Below, in pieces: positions 18,030 through 25,692 of a stretch of 64,000 nt of DNA. The translations under genes were made by a program, and so were the position numbers. Source of the stretch: Sphingomonas sp. LM7 (GTDB taxonomy: Bacteria; Pseudomonadota; Alphaproteobacteria; Sphingomonadales; Sphingomonadaceae). The notes beneath the pieces were generated by a model, which was not told the DNA's origin, did no database searches, and was given only the letters and a program-made list of their open reading frames with translations. How positions within the stretch are numbered: position 1 is the stretch's first letter; each line of letters opens with the position of its first letter. The stretch covers positions 248,001-312,000 of the forward strand of contig NZ_CP019511.1 in assembly GCF_002002925.1 (NCBI RefSeq), written 5' to 3'.

Positions 18030-18236
18030 CTATTCCTTCGTCAGCGCCCCCGGCTTGTGCGAAGCCTTCCCGCCGTTGTCGCTCTCGACGATGTACTGTG
18101 GTTCGTGCTCCGATGCACGAACCTGATGCCCTTTGATCGTGGTATCGCGCGTCTGTCTAGAGACGACTTTGCCATGGGCAGTGCCTCCATGCGATTTCCA
18201 GCTGACCTCGTCGCCGCGTTTGAGCACCTTCGCCAT
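18030..18236 (-). CDS. DUF2945 (hypervirulence-associated Tudor-like) protein
   Basis: 68-residue protein with the DUF2945 pattern: GDEVSWKSHGGTAHGKVV, then SRQTRDTTIKGHQVRASEHEP, QYIVESDNGGKASHKP. The fold is a small Tudor-like barrel; the bacterial role is unknown. GGAG ribosome site before the ATG at 18236. It lies 32 bases upstream of the SWIB gene on the same strand, so the two may be co-transcribed. Confidence 0.9.
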   Translation of the reverse strand: MAKVLKRGDEVSWKSHGGTAHGKVVSRQTRDTTIKGHQVRASEHEPQYIVESDNGGKASHKPGALTKE

Positions 18237-18434
18237 AGAAATTCTCCGTATTTTCAGATGGTAAGCGCGCGCGAAACGGGTTGGTTGCGCGGCTGCAACA
18301 CTTCGTCGCGTTCGCGGTTCGCCTCAGCCGAAACCCGGGCATGCCGCTCGATTTCGCGGATTTTCCTGCGGTGCGAGCGATAGAAGCGGGACGGACGGCA
18401 TGCTATCAGCCCCTGGGTCGCGTGGGAGGAAGCA

Positions 18435-18689
18435 ATGCGGTTGCTGGTGTTGGGCGGAGTTTTGGCGCTGGGCGGGTGCGGCGGTGGCGGGACCACCGGC
18501 ACCAATTATGCGGATACGCCGCCAATGGCCGAGATCGTCGCCACGCCTAGCCCCAAGGCGAGCGAGACCCCGGTGACCGAAGCGACGCCCGAGGCTGCGA
18601 ACGACAGCGCGGGCGAGAATGTCGCCGAAACGCAAACCGCGGCCGAAGCGGCGGCGGATGTGGAAGCGCCGGCCAACGCGGCCGAATAA
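18435..18689 (+). CDS. Small predicted lipoprotein
   Basis: 84 residues. GGGAGGAAG ribosome site, then a lipoprotein signal MRLLVLGGVLALGGC with lipobox LALGGC (Cys15). The mature part is a low-complexity, acidic Ala/Thr/Glu-rich tail that is probably disordered. Function unknown. Confidence 0.7.
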   Translation: MRLLVLGGVLALGGCGGGGTTGTNYADTPPMAEIVATPSPKASETPVTEATPEAANDSAGENVAETQTAAEAAADVEAPANAAE

Positions 18690-18695
18690 GCCTGG

Positions 18696-19094
18696 TCAGG
18701 CTGCGCGGCGGACTTTGGCGAAACCTTCGAAGGTTGCGCGCACGTCGGGGGCGGCATTGCCCGCGAGCCGGCTCACCCGGGCGATGAACAGCTCTGCGTC
18801 GGCGCCGGGCGTGCGATGCGCCATTTCCCAATCGCCGAACTCGCGGGCGTCGATCGTGCGGTTCGACAATATGACGATCGCGCGGTGGCGCGTGTCGGCC
18901 TTGATCCGGGCAAAGGCGGCTTCGACCTTGTCCGCGGGGCCTTCGAGTGCCTGGAGGAAGCGGGATTTGTCCGAATAGAGCATGCCGGTGATGCCGTCGC
19001 GCTGGTTGTTGACGCGCGAGGCGGCGAGGATCGCCGTGGGATCGGCGCTTGGCGCATTCGGATTGACGCTGCTGACATAGACGAGCTGAAGCAC
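18696..19094 (-). CDS. BLUF domain blue-light sensor (stand-alone)
   Basis: 132-residue single-domain flavin photoreceptor. Invariant BLUF residues all fall at a constant offset from AppA: Tyr6 (LVYVSS), Asn30 (SRVNNQRDGITGMLY), Gln48 (FLQALEG), Trp89 and Met91 (FGDWEMAH). No output domain is fused, so it must act through a partner protein, which is not obvious nearby. Convergent with the lipoprotein gene, six bases apart. Confidence 0.94.
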   Translation of the reverse strand: MLQLVYVSSVNPNAPSADPTAILAASRVNNQRDGITGMLYSDKSRFLQALEGPADKVEAAFARIKADTRHRAIVILSNRTIDAREFGDWEMAHRTPGADAELFIARVSRLAGNAAPDVRATFEGFAKVRRAA

Positions 19095-19200
19095 GGGATT
19101 TCCTTGCCGGTCTTACGATAGGGCATGGCTATGCCGGTCAAATATTAGGATTTTCTTGAAGCGGTGGACAAGCCGCGCGCGGCGCGCCATTATTCCGCCC

Positions 19201-19242
19201 GTGACCGACGCGCTGCACCTTCTGCGACTTATCCGCCCTTAG
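19201..19242 (+). CDS. Putative leucine leader peptide of leuA
   Basis: A 13-codon frame GTG...TAG encoding MTDALHLLRLIRP, in which four of seven consecutive codons (residues 5-11) are Leu and one is Ile. It ends inside the first arm of the hairpin set at 19235-19287. Too short to find by length; supported by its codon content and by the downstream alternative structures typical of amino-acid attenuators. Confidence 0.65.
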   Translation: MTDALHLLRLIRP

Positions 19243-19287
19243 GGGCCGGACCGCGTCACGCGCACGCCTCTAAGGGCAAATGGCCCT
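19235..19287 (+). promoter_or_regulatory. Attenuator-like alternative hairpins before leuA
   Basis: GCCCTTAGGGGC (19235-19246, covering the leader stop codon) can pair over 12 positions, one a G-U, with GCCTCTAAGGGC (19266-19277). The same AGGGC at 19273 can instead pair with GCCCT at 19283-19287, and TGGCCC/GGGCCA overlap there too. Mutually exclusive pairing plus a Leu-rich leader is the classical attenuator arrangement. No strong T-run follows, so the off-state structure is not certain. Confidence 0.55.
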
Positions 19288-19360
19288 GGGCCAAAGCAAG
19301 ACCTTCTAGCATGACCGGGCACGCGCTATGCGCGGCCGCGACCCCTTGAGAGGCTTCCCC

Positions 19361-21022
19361 ATGTTGCGCGACCCTAGCGTCAAATACCGTCCCTTCCCGC
19401 AGGTGGACCTGCCCGACCGGCAATGGCCGTCGAAGACGATCACCCAGCCGCCGCGCTGGCTCTCCACCGACATGCGCGACGGCAACCAGGCGCTGATCGA
19501 TCCGATGGACGGCGAGAAGAAGCAGCGCTTCTTCGACCTGCTGGTGAAGGTGGGCGTCAAGGAAATCGAAGTCGGTTTCCCCAGCGCGGGCGCGACCGAA
19601 TTCGACTTCATCTCCGGGCTGGTGCGCGACGGGAAGATCCCCGACGACGTGATCGTCCAGGTGCTCACCCAGTCGCGCCAGGATTTGATCGAGACGAGCT
19701 TCCAGAGCGTCAAGGGCGCCAGGCAGGCGATCGTCCACCTCTATAACGCCGTCTCGCCGGCATGGCGCGACGTGGTGTTCCGGATGACGCGCGCGGAAGT
19801 GAAGGCGATCGCAGTCGCCGGCGCCAAGGTGCTGCGCGACGAAGCAGCCAGGCAGCCCGATACGCAGTGGCATTTCGAATATTCGCCGGAGACCTTCTCG
19901 ACTGCCGAGCTCGATTTCTCGGTCGAGGTCTGCGAGGCGGTGATGGAAATCCTGCGCCCGACGCCCGAGCGGCCGCTGATCCTCAATCTGCCCGCGACGG
20001 TCGAGGCGGCCACGCCCAACATCTATGCCGACCAGATCGAATGGTTCGGGCGCAACATCCGCAATCGCGAGTCGATCGTGATCAGCCTGCATACGCATAA
20101 CGACCGCGGCACCGGCGTCGCCGCCGCCGAGCTGGGGCTGATGGCGGGGGCCGACCGTGTCGAGGGCTGCCTGCTCGGCAATGGCGAGCGCACCGGCAAT
20201 TGCGACCTCGTGACCGTGGCGCTCAACCTGTACACCCAGGGTATCCATCCCGGGCTCGACCTCTCGGACATCGACGAGATCGTCAACACGGTGAATTATT
20301 GCACCAATATCCCCGTCCACCCGCGCACGCCCTATGCCGGCGACTTGGTGTTCACGGCGTTTTCGGGCAGCCATCAGGACGCGATCAAGAAGGGCTTCGC
20401 GGCGCAGGAAGCGCGTAACGATGACTTCTGGAACGTGCCCTATCTGCCGATCGACCCCAAGGATCTCGGCCGCGATTACGAAGCGGTGATCCGCGTGAAT
20501 TCCCAATCGGGCAAGGGCGGCGTCGCCTGGGTGCTCGAACAGGACCGCGGATTGAAGCTGCCCAAGCGGATGCAGGCGGACTTTTCGCGCCACGTCCAGC
20601 AGCTTGCCGACGAGACCAGCCGCGAGCTCAATGCCGCGGACATCCGGGCGAAGTTCGAAGCGGTCTATCTGCCGGGCGAAAGCGATCGCATCGCCCTGGT
20701 CGATTACGAGGAATCGGGCGCGGCGGGGCAGCGGGTGTTCGTCGGGCGGATCGCGATCGACGGCGTCGAACAGTCGATCTCCGGGCGCGGCAACGGACTG
20801 ATCTCCGGCGTGATCGACGCGCTGTCCGGCACCACGGGGCCGACGCTCGACGTGGTCGACTACAGCGAGCACGCGATCGGCCACGGCGCCGATGCGCAGG
20901 CGGCCGCCTATGTCGAGTGCCGGACGCAGGACGGGCGGACGGTGTTCGGCGTGGGCATCGATGCGGACATCGCGACGGCTTCGGTGCGCGCGGTGCTCAG
21001 CGCGGCGAACCGGGCGGGCTGA
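19361..21022 (+). CDS. leuA: 2-isopropylmalate synthase (long, actinobacterial-type form)
   Basis: First enzyme of leucine synthesis: condenses acetyl-CoA with 2-ketoisovalerate. 553 residues from ATG 19361, which has GAGAGG upstream. N-terminal extension then the HMGL-like barrel with DMRDGNQAL, the metal ligands in HTHNDRGTGVAAAE, and the GNGERTGN loop; the C-terminal regulatory domain (about 420-553) contains the leucine-binding LeuA dimer fold (ISGRGNGLISGVIDAL). The sequence start resembles the Corynebacterium/Mycobacterium long type rather than the enterobacterial one. Preceded by the putative leucine leader at 19201. Confidence 0.96.
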   Translation: MLRDPSVKYRPFPQVDLPDRQWPSKTITQPPRWLSTDMRDGNQALIDPMDGEKKQRFFDLLVKVGVKEIEVGFPSAGATEFDFISGLVRDGKIPDDVIVQVLTQSRQDLIETSFQSVKGARQAIVHLYNAVSPAWRDVVFRMTRAEVKAIAVAGAKVLRDEAARQPDTQWHFEYSPETFSTAELDFSVEVCEAVMEILRPTPERPLILNLPATVEAATPNIYADQIEWFGRNIRNRESIVISLHTHNDRGTGVAAAELGLMAGADRVEGCLLGNGERTGNCDLVTVALNLYTQGIHPGLDLSDIDEIVNTVNYCTNIPVHPRTPYAGDLVFTAFSGSHQDAIKKGFAAQEARNDDFWNVPYLPIDPKDLGRDYEAVIRVNSQSGKGGVAWVLEQDRGLKLPKRMQADFSRHVQQLADETSRELNAADIRAKFEAVYLPGESDRIALVDYEESGAAGQRVFVGRIAIDGVEQSISGRGNGLISGVIDALSGTTGPTLDVVDYSEHAIGHGADAQAAAYVECRTQDGRTVFGVGIDADIATASVRAVLSAANRAG

Positions 21023-21027
21023 GTCGG

Positions 21028-21555
21028 TTGAACCGCTTCGTCGTCGTCTCGGGGTGCTCGGGCGGCGGCAAGTCGACCTTGATCGAGGCGCTGGCGGCGC
21101 GGGGCTTTGCGACCGTCGAGGAGCCGGGGCGACGGATTGTGCGCGAGGAGCGGGCAGGGGGCGGGCTTGCGCTGCCCTGGGTCGATCTCGCGGCGTTTGC
21201 GCGGCGCGCGATTGCGATGGCGACCGCCGATCGCGAAGCTGCCGAGGCGATGCCGGGCTGGGTGTTTTTCGATCGCGGCCTGATCGACGCCGCGGCGGCA
21301 CTCGAGCATGCGACGGGAGAGGTTGTGGCCGAACCGCTGGCGCGTGCGCATCCCTATCACCGCACGGTCTTCCTGGTGCCGCCGTGGCCGGAGATCTGGA
21401 CCGGCGACAGCGAGCGGCTGCACGATCTGGCCGATGCCGAGGCGGAATATGACCGGCTTGCGCGGATGTATCCGGCGCTCGGCTATACGGTGCATGAGCT
21501 GCCGAAGGCCGATGTCGAGGCGCGAGTGGCGTTTGTCCTGGCGACGCTCGGCTAG
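21028..21555 (+). CDS. P-loop ATPase (AAA family, COG3911-like)
   Basis: 175-residue single-domain NTPase. TTG start chosen at 21028, five bases after the leuA stop, because it begins directly with the first strand (LNRFVVVSGCSGGGKST, Walker A). Other segments: EEPGRRIVREE, VFFDRGLIDAAAAL (Walker B-like FDRG) and PYHRTVFLVPPWPEIW, typical of the predicted ATPase/kinase family COG3911. Function unknown; likely co-transcribed with leuA. Its stop overlaps the stop of the convergent dehydrogenase gene in the sequence CTAG. Confidence 0.82.
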   Translation: MNRFVVVSGCSGGGKSTLIEALAARGFATVEEPGRRIVREERAGGGLALPWVDLAAFARRAIAMATADREAAEAMPGWVFFDRGLIDAAAALEHATGEVVAEPLARAHPYHRTVFLVPPWPEIWTGDSERLHDLADAEAEYDRLARMYPALGYTVHELPKADVEARVAFVLATLG

Positions 21556-22679
21556 CGCGTCGGATCGATCAGATATTTCTCGCCGGTCGCCTTCTTCGCA
21601 TAGGCGGCCACCATTTCGGGCTTGAGCACTTCGGCGAGCGAGATCGTCGCCGTGTATTTGCTGGCGAAGGTGGTGGTGAGTTCGGCGGCGACGCGGGCGC
21701 GCAGGCGCATTGCGCCTTCCATGCCGAGCTTCATCAGGAACGGGGTGAGCAGGAAGCCGCTGACGCCCCAGGCGAAGCCATAGCCGCGATCGAGTTCGGT
21801 CGGCCCCAGATCGAGCGCGCCATAGATATAGACCTGCTTGAAGGTCGAGGAGCCATAGCGGCTATATTCGGTGGCATTGCGGCTGGCCGCGGCTTCCATC
21901 GCGTGCAGGATCGCGTTGACGAGGCGGCCGCCGCCGATAGCGTCGAAGGCGAGCGTGGCGCCGGTCTCGGCGATCGCGTCGGTAAGCCTCTCGCGGAAGT
22001 CGCCGGCGCTGCTGTCGACGATGTACTTCGCGCCAATTTCCCGCAGGATCGCGGCCTGGGCGTCGCTGCGGACGATGTTCACCAGCGGCACGCCGTCGGC
22101 GATGCAGATGCGGTTGAGCATCTGGCCGAGGTTCGAAGCGGCGGCGGTGTGGACCAGCGCCTTGTGGCCCTCCATCCGCAATGTCTCGACGAAGGCGAGG
22201 GCGGTCAGCGGATTGACGAACATCGATGCGCCGTCGGCGGCACTGGCGCCTTCGGGGAGCGGAACGCAGTCGCGCGCGGCGAGCTTGCGATACTGGGCGT
22301 ACATTGCGCCGCCGATCATTCCGACCTTCTTGCCGAGCAGTCTTTCGACGTTCGCGCCTGCCGCGACGACGGTGCCGGCGCCTTCATTGCCGACTGGCAT
22401 CGACTGATCGAGCCGCGGCTTCATCGCGCCCATCCGTCCCTGCGGGATCGCGGCGGTGAGAATGGGGCGATCCGCGGTGCCGCCGGCTTCGAGCGTCGCC
22501 ACATCGGCCGGGCCGAGCAGCAGGCCGAGGTCGGACGGGTTGATCGGCGTCGCCTCGACCCGGACGACGACTTCGTCGGGGCCGGGCGGATCAAGCGTGA
22601 CGGGTTCGAGGGCCAGGGTCAGCCGCGCATCGCTGGAGACGGTGGAGCGCAGTTCGAGTCCCGTCAGCTTCTCGGCCAT
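21552..22679 (-). CDS. Zinc-binding-type alcohol dehydrogenase / quinone oxidoreductase family protein
   Basis: MDR-superfamily oxidoreductase, 375 residues, NAD(P)-dependent. Start at 22679 follows AGGAGA; the frame continues upstream only as a shadow over the next gene. N-terminal GroES-like domain (DEVVVRVEATPINPSDLGLLLG), then the Rossmann part with VHTAAASNLGQMLNRI in place of the usual GxGxxG, and TLAFDAIGGGRLVNAIL. The catalytic zinc ligands of true alcohol dehydrogenases are not evident, which suggests the quinone-reductase-like side of the family. Substrate unknown. Confidence 0.88.
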   Translation of the reverse strand: MAEKLTGLELRSTVSSDARLTLALEPVTLDPPGPDEVVVRVEATPINPSDLGLLLGPADVATLEAGGTADRPILTAAIPQGRMGAMKPRLDQSMPVGNEGAGTVVAAGANVERLLGKKVGMIGGAMYAQYRKLAARDCVPLPEGASAADGASMFVNPLTALAFVETLRMEGHKALVHTAAASNLGQMLNRICIADGVPLVNIVRSDAQAAILREIGAKYIVDSSAGDFRERLTDAIAETGATLAFDAIGGGRLVNAILHAMEAAASRNATEYSRYGSSTFKQVYIYGALDLGPTELDRGYGFAWGVSGFLLTPFLMKLGMEGAMRLRARVAAELTTTFASKYTATISLAEVLKPEMVAAYAKKATGEKYLIDPTR

Positions 22680-22717
22680 CATTCTCTCCTTATCCATTTC
22701 GAGCGCTTCGCACAGGA

Positions 22718-23707
22718 TCAGCGCGACGGCCAGCGCCGCCGCACTTCGGGACCGATCACCTCGATATCGTCGGTGAGGATCATGCCGGAAAATCCTGCGG
22801 GCACCGCATCGAGCTGGTCCGGGCGCTCCAGCCCGGTCGCGCCCGAGCCATGTTCGCCGATCGGACCGGTCAGCATCACTGAGACGTCGGCCGCCTTCAT
22901 CCGCGCGAGGAATCGGTTGGGCCAGCCCCAATAGGCCCAGCGCAGGTTTATCGGCACGCCGATGACGCTGCCGCGGCAGGCCCGGGGGACATGCCCGCTC
23001 CAGCCGATCAGAAGATAGCGCATCGCACAGGCCTTGCCGCGCTTCCCGGAGAGCAGCAGAGCATACGGCGCAAGCTGTTGCAGTCGTTGGATCGGCCGCT
23101 CGGCCGCATATACCTGCAACCGATGGTCGGTCGGATGGCCGTGCGCCTTCAGATAGGCCACCAATCGGTCGGCCTCGAGGGCATCGTTGCTCTTGATGTT
23201 GATGAGGAACTGCCTGCCCGCAAACGCCGTCAGCACTTGGTGGAGCGTCGGCATCAGTCCGACGCCCTTGCCGCGGAACGGAAAGCTTCTGCCGCGGTCG
23301 GCGGTATAGCCGTGACCGACGTCGAGGGTTTTCAGATAGGCCATCGATTGGTCGCGAGTGACGCCTCGGCCGTCGGTCCGGCATTCGAGCGTCCAGTCAT
23401 GGAACACGGCAAATTCGCCATCGGTGGTCGGATGCACGTCGAGTTCGAGCGCAGTGGCACCCGCCGCGAAGCTCGCAGCCATCGAGGGCAGGGTGTTTTC
23501 GAGATAGGGATTGGTCGGCGGATCTATGCGCGAAGCAGTGCAGTCGTTCTGCCTCAGCCCGACATGGTTGAAGGTCTGGTGCACGCCGCGGTGCGCCAGC
23601 ACGCCCGGAATGCCGGTCGGCCGAGGTGCCAGCCAGGAGGCGTTTACGAGGTAGATGCCTGCCAGTAGGGCCGCTGCTCCGCCTGCCGCAAGCCACCGTC
23701 TCCGCAT
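22718..23707 (-). CDS. Glycerophosphodiester phosphodiesterase family protein
   Basis: 329 residues, with an N-terminal membrane anchor or signal (AAALLAGIYLVNASWLA). The GDPD barrel shows VLAHRGVHQTF (catalytic His-Arg), ENTLPSMAASFAAGATALELDVHPTTDG (Glu and Asp metal ligands) and FAVFHDWTLECRTDG (second catalytic His). It would hydrolyse glycerophosphodiesters at the periplasmic face. An insertion after HRG (about 45-70) is longer than usual. Lies 38 bases upstream of the dehydrogenase gene on the same strand. Confidence 0.9.
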   Translation of the reverse strand: MRRRWLAAGGAAALLAGIYLVNASWLAPRPTGIPGVLAHRGVHQTFNHVGLRQNDCTASRIDPPTNPYLENTLPSMAASFAAGATALELDVHPTTDGEFAVFHDWTLECRTDGRGVTRDQSMAYLKTLDVGHGYTADRGRSFPFRGKGVGLMPTLHQVLTAFAGRQFLINIKSNDALEADRLVAYLKAHGHPTDHRLQVYAAERPIQRLQQLAPYALLLSGKRGKACAMRYLLIGWSGHVPRACRGSVIGVPINLRWAYWGWPNRFLARMKAADVSVMLTGPIGEHGSGATGLERPDQLDAVPAGFSGMILTDDIEVIGPEVRRRWPSR

Positions 23708-23731
23708 CCCCGCGCTCCCCTCGGGCGGCGC

Positions 23732-24085
23732 CTATTCGTCCCGCTGCCGCACCACCTCGCAACCTATCCGTGCGTCGGGATAGATGTCGAGCTTGGTCGA
23801 GCGGACGCGGACCTCGACTACCCGCGGATCGCGCAGCGCGAGCGCGGCGACCTGATCGCAAAGGACTTCCTGCAGTGCGACGTGGCGCGTGGCGGCAAGG
23901 GCGTGGATCTCACTGCGCAGGAAGTCGTAGTCCACCACTGCATCGATCCGGTCTTCCGGCGGAGCAGGGTATCGACACGTCATCGCGACGCTGAGTTGGA
24001 CGCGCTGCGGCGTCTGCTCGTGCGGATGGATGCCCAGGCCCATCGTCAATTCGAGCCCTTCGAGCAGGATCGTGTACTCAGCCAT
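23732..24085 (-). CDS. folB: Dihydroneopterin aldolase
   Basis: 117-residue enzyme converting dihydroneopterin to 6-hydroxymethyl-dihydropterin in folate synthesis. Family features: ILLEGLELTMGLGIHPHEQ (active-site Glu region), PEDRIDAVVDYDFLRSEIHAL, and the C-terminal EVRVRSTKLDIYPDARIGCEV containing the catalytic Lys. Third gene of the run folE - SDR - folB; its start overlaps the SDR stop by eight bases. The adjacent pterin genes make FolB rather than FolX the better name. Confidence 0.9.
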   Translation of the reverse strand: MAEYTILLEGLELTMGLGIHPHEQTPQRVQLSVAMTCRYPAPPEDRIDAVVDYDFLRSEIHALAATRHVALQEVLCDQVAALALRDPRVVEVRVRSTKLDIYPDARIGCEVVRQRDE

Positions 24086-24842
24086 GCGGGCGCGTCCGGC
24101 CTTCGAACATCACGTCGCCGTCGCGCTGCAGGAAGCGCTGGCCGCAATCGACGAAGACGTTCTGCCCGGTGATGCTGCGGCAGGTAAGCAGATGCTCGAC
24201 CGTCGCGGCGATGTCGTCGAGCGCGACGGGGCGCTGGAGCAGGTTCTGGCGGGCATGTTCGGAGAATTCCTCCGGCGTCTGGTCCAGGCTGGGCAGGGTC
24301 AGGCCCGGCGAGACGGCATTGACGCGGATGCGCGGGGCGAGCGCGCGCGCCATCATTTCGGTCGCGGCGGCGAGGGCGGCCTTGCTCAGCGTGTAGGTGA
24401 GGAAGTCGGGGTTGAGGTTGGCGAGCTTCTGGTCAAGCAGATTGACCACCGCACCGGCATCGAGATCGTCTTGCGCCGCCAATGCCGAGGCGAGCGCGAC
24501 GGGGGCGCCGCAATTGATGCGGAAATGCTGGTCGAGCAGCGCGAAGTCTGTGAGCGGCAGCGCGTCCCAGGCGAATTGCGAGGCATTGTTGACCAGGCCG
24601 TCGATAGGGCCGCCCAGGCCTTGGCGCGCGGTGGCGATCAGTGCCGGGGCGGTGGCCGCGTCGGCGAGTTCGCCCGAGACGATGCAGGCGGTTCCGCCCG
24701 CCGCGGCGATTGCGTCGCGCAGTGCGGCGGCGTCATCGGGGGCGTTATGATGGTGGATCGCCACGCCATGGCCGCGCAGCGCGAGCCGGCGCGCGATCCC
24801 CGCGCCGATCCGCTTCGCGCCGCCGGTGACGAGCACCCGCAT
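24078..24842 (-). CDS. SDR family oxidoreductase, probable pterin/dihydromonapterin reductase (FolM-like)
   Basis: 254-residue short-chain dehydrogenase. Cofactor motif VTGGAKRIGAGIARRLA with the Arg typical of NADPH users, NNAS motif (GLVNNASQFAWD), catalytic Tyr/Lys in YTLSKAAL, and VNAVSPGLTL. Placed between folE and folB, overlapping the folE stop by one base (TGATG) and the folB start by eight. Position and the TGGA-KRIG motif suggest a pteridine-reductase or FolM-type role; the assignment is inference. Confidence 0.88.
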   Translation of the reverse strand: MRVLVTGGAKRIGAGIARRLALRGHGVAIHHHNAPDDAAALRDAIAAAGGTACIVSGELADAATAPALIATARQGLGGPIDGLVNNASQFAWDALPLTDFALLDQHFRINCGAPVALASALAAQDDLDAGAVVNLLDQKLANLNPDFLTYTLSKAALAAATEMMARALAPRIRVNAVSPGLTLPSLDQTPEEFSEHARQNLLQRPVALDDIAATVEHLLTCRSITGQNVFVDCGQRFLQRDGDVMFEGRTRPHG

Positions 24843-25462
24843 CAATAGCCCATCAGCTTGAGCACTTCCTGGCGGCTGCGCTCGTCTTCGCGGAACACGC
24901 CCATCATCCGGCTGGTGACCATGCCGACGCCGGGGGTGCGCACCCCGCGCGCGGTCATGCAGCCATGGGTTGCCTCGATCACCACGGCGACGCCCTGGGG
25001 TTTTAGCTTTTCCCAGATGCAGTCGGCGACCTGGGCGGTGAGGCGTTCCTGGACCTGGAGGCGGCGGGCGAAGCCGTGGAGCACGCGGGCGAGCTTCGAG
25101 ATGCCGACGACGCGGTCCTTGGGCAGATAGGCGATCGATGCCTTGCCGGCGATCGGCGCCATGTGGTGCTCGCAATGCGACTGGAACGGGATGCCGGTCA
25201 GCAGGACGATATCGTCATAGCCGCCGACTTCCTCGAACACGCGGTTGAGGTGATGCGCTGGATCCTCGTCATAGCCCTGGCAGTATTCCTTCCAGGCGCG
25301 CGCGACGCGGGCAGGCGTGTCGATCAGCCCCTCACGCGTGGGATCGTCGCCCGACCAGCGGATCAGCGTGCGGATCGCGTCGGCGACATCGTCCGGAACG
25401 GCGATCTTGGCGGGGCCGGCGACGAGATCGCCGTCTTCCGCTGGATCGTGAATTTCCGCCAT
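24842..25462 (-). CDS. folE: GTP cyclohydrolase I
   Basis: 206-residue enzyme making dihydroneopterin triphosphate from GTP, the entry step of folate and tetrahydropterin synthesis. Zinc/active-site residues are seen in FQSHCEHHMAPIAGKASIAYLP and EATHGCMTARG; other family segments are REGLIDTPARVARAWKE and VGISKLARVLHGFARRLQVQERLT. First gene of the folE-SDR-folB operon, with one-base overlap to the next. Upstream is the 230-base divergent spacer shared with the TonB receptor at 25693. Confidence 0.96.
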   Translation of the reverse strand: MAEIHDPAEDGDLVAGPAKIAVPDDVADAIRTLIRWSGDDPTREGLIDTPARVARAWKEYCQGYDEDPAHHLNRVFEEVGGYDDIVLLTGIPFQSHCEHHMAPIAGKASIAYLPKDRVVGISKLARVLHGFARRLQVQERLTAQVADCIWEKLKPQGVAVVIEATHGCMTARGVRTPGVGMVTSRMMGVFREDERSRQEVLKLMGY

Positions 25463-25692
25463 CCGCCTGTCCTTCCTCGCCTTGATCCAGTTTACGCTAC
25501 GTCAGCGCGGATTCCGCCGCGACGGACCTGTTGCCCATCCGTACCGCTTCTTAAAAAACGGCGGGAAACCGCGGAGTTCCGCCCTCCACCCCCGTTGACG
25601 GCTTCGGAAATGCAGCGTTAGTTGCCTGCGTAATAAAAGCAACGCCGACACCGGATATCCTCCGCGCGGCGACAGGAGAGGGGAACAATCCC

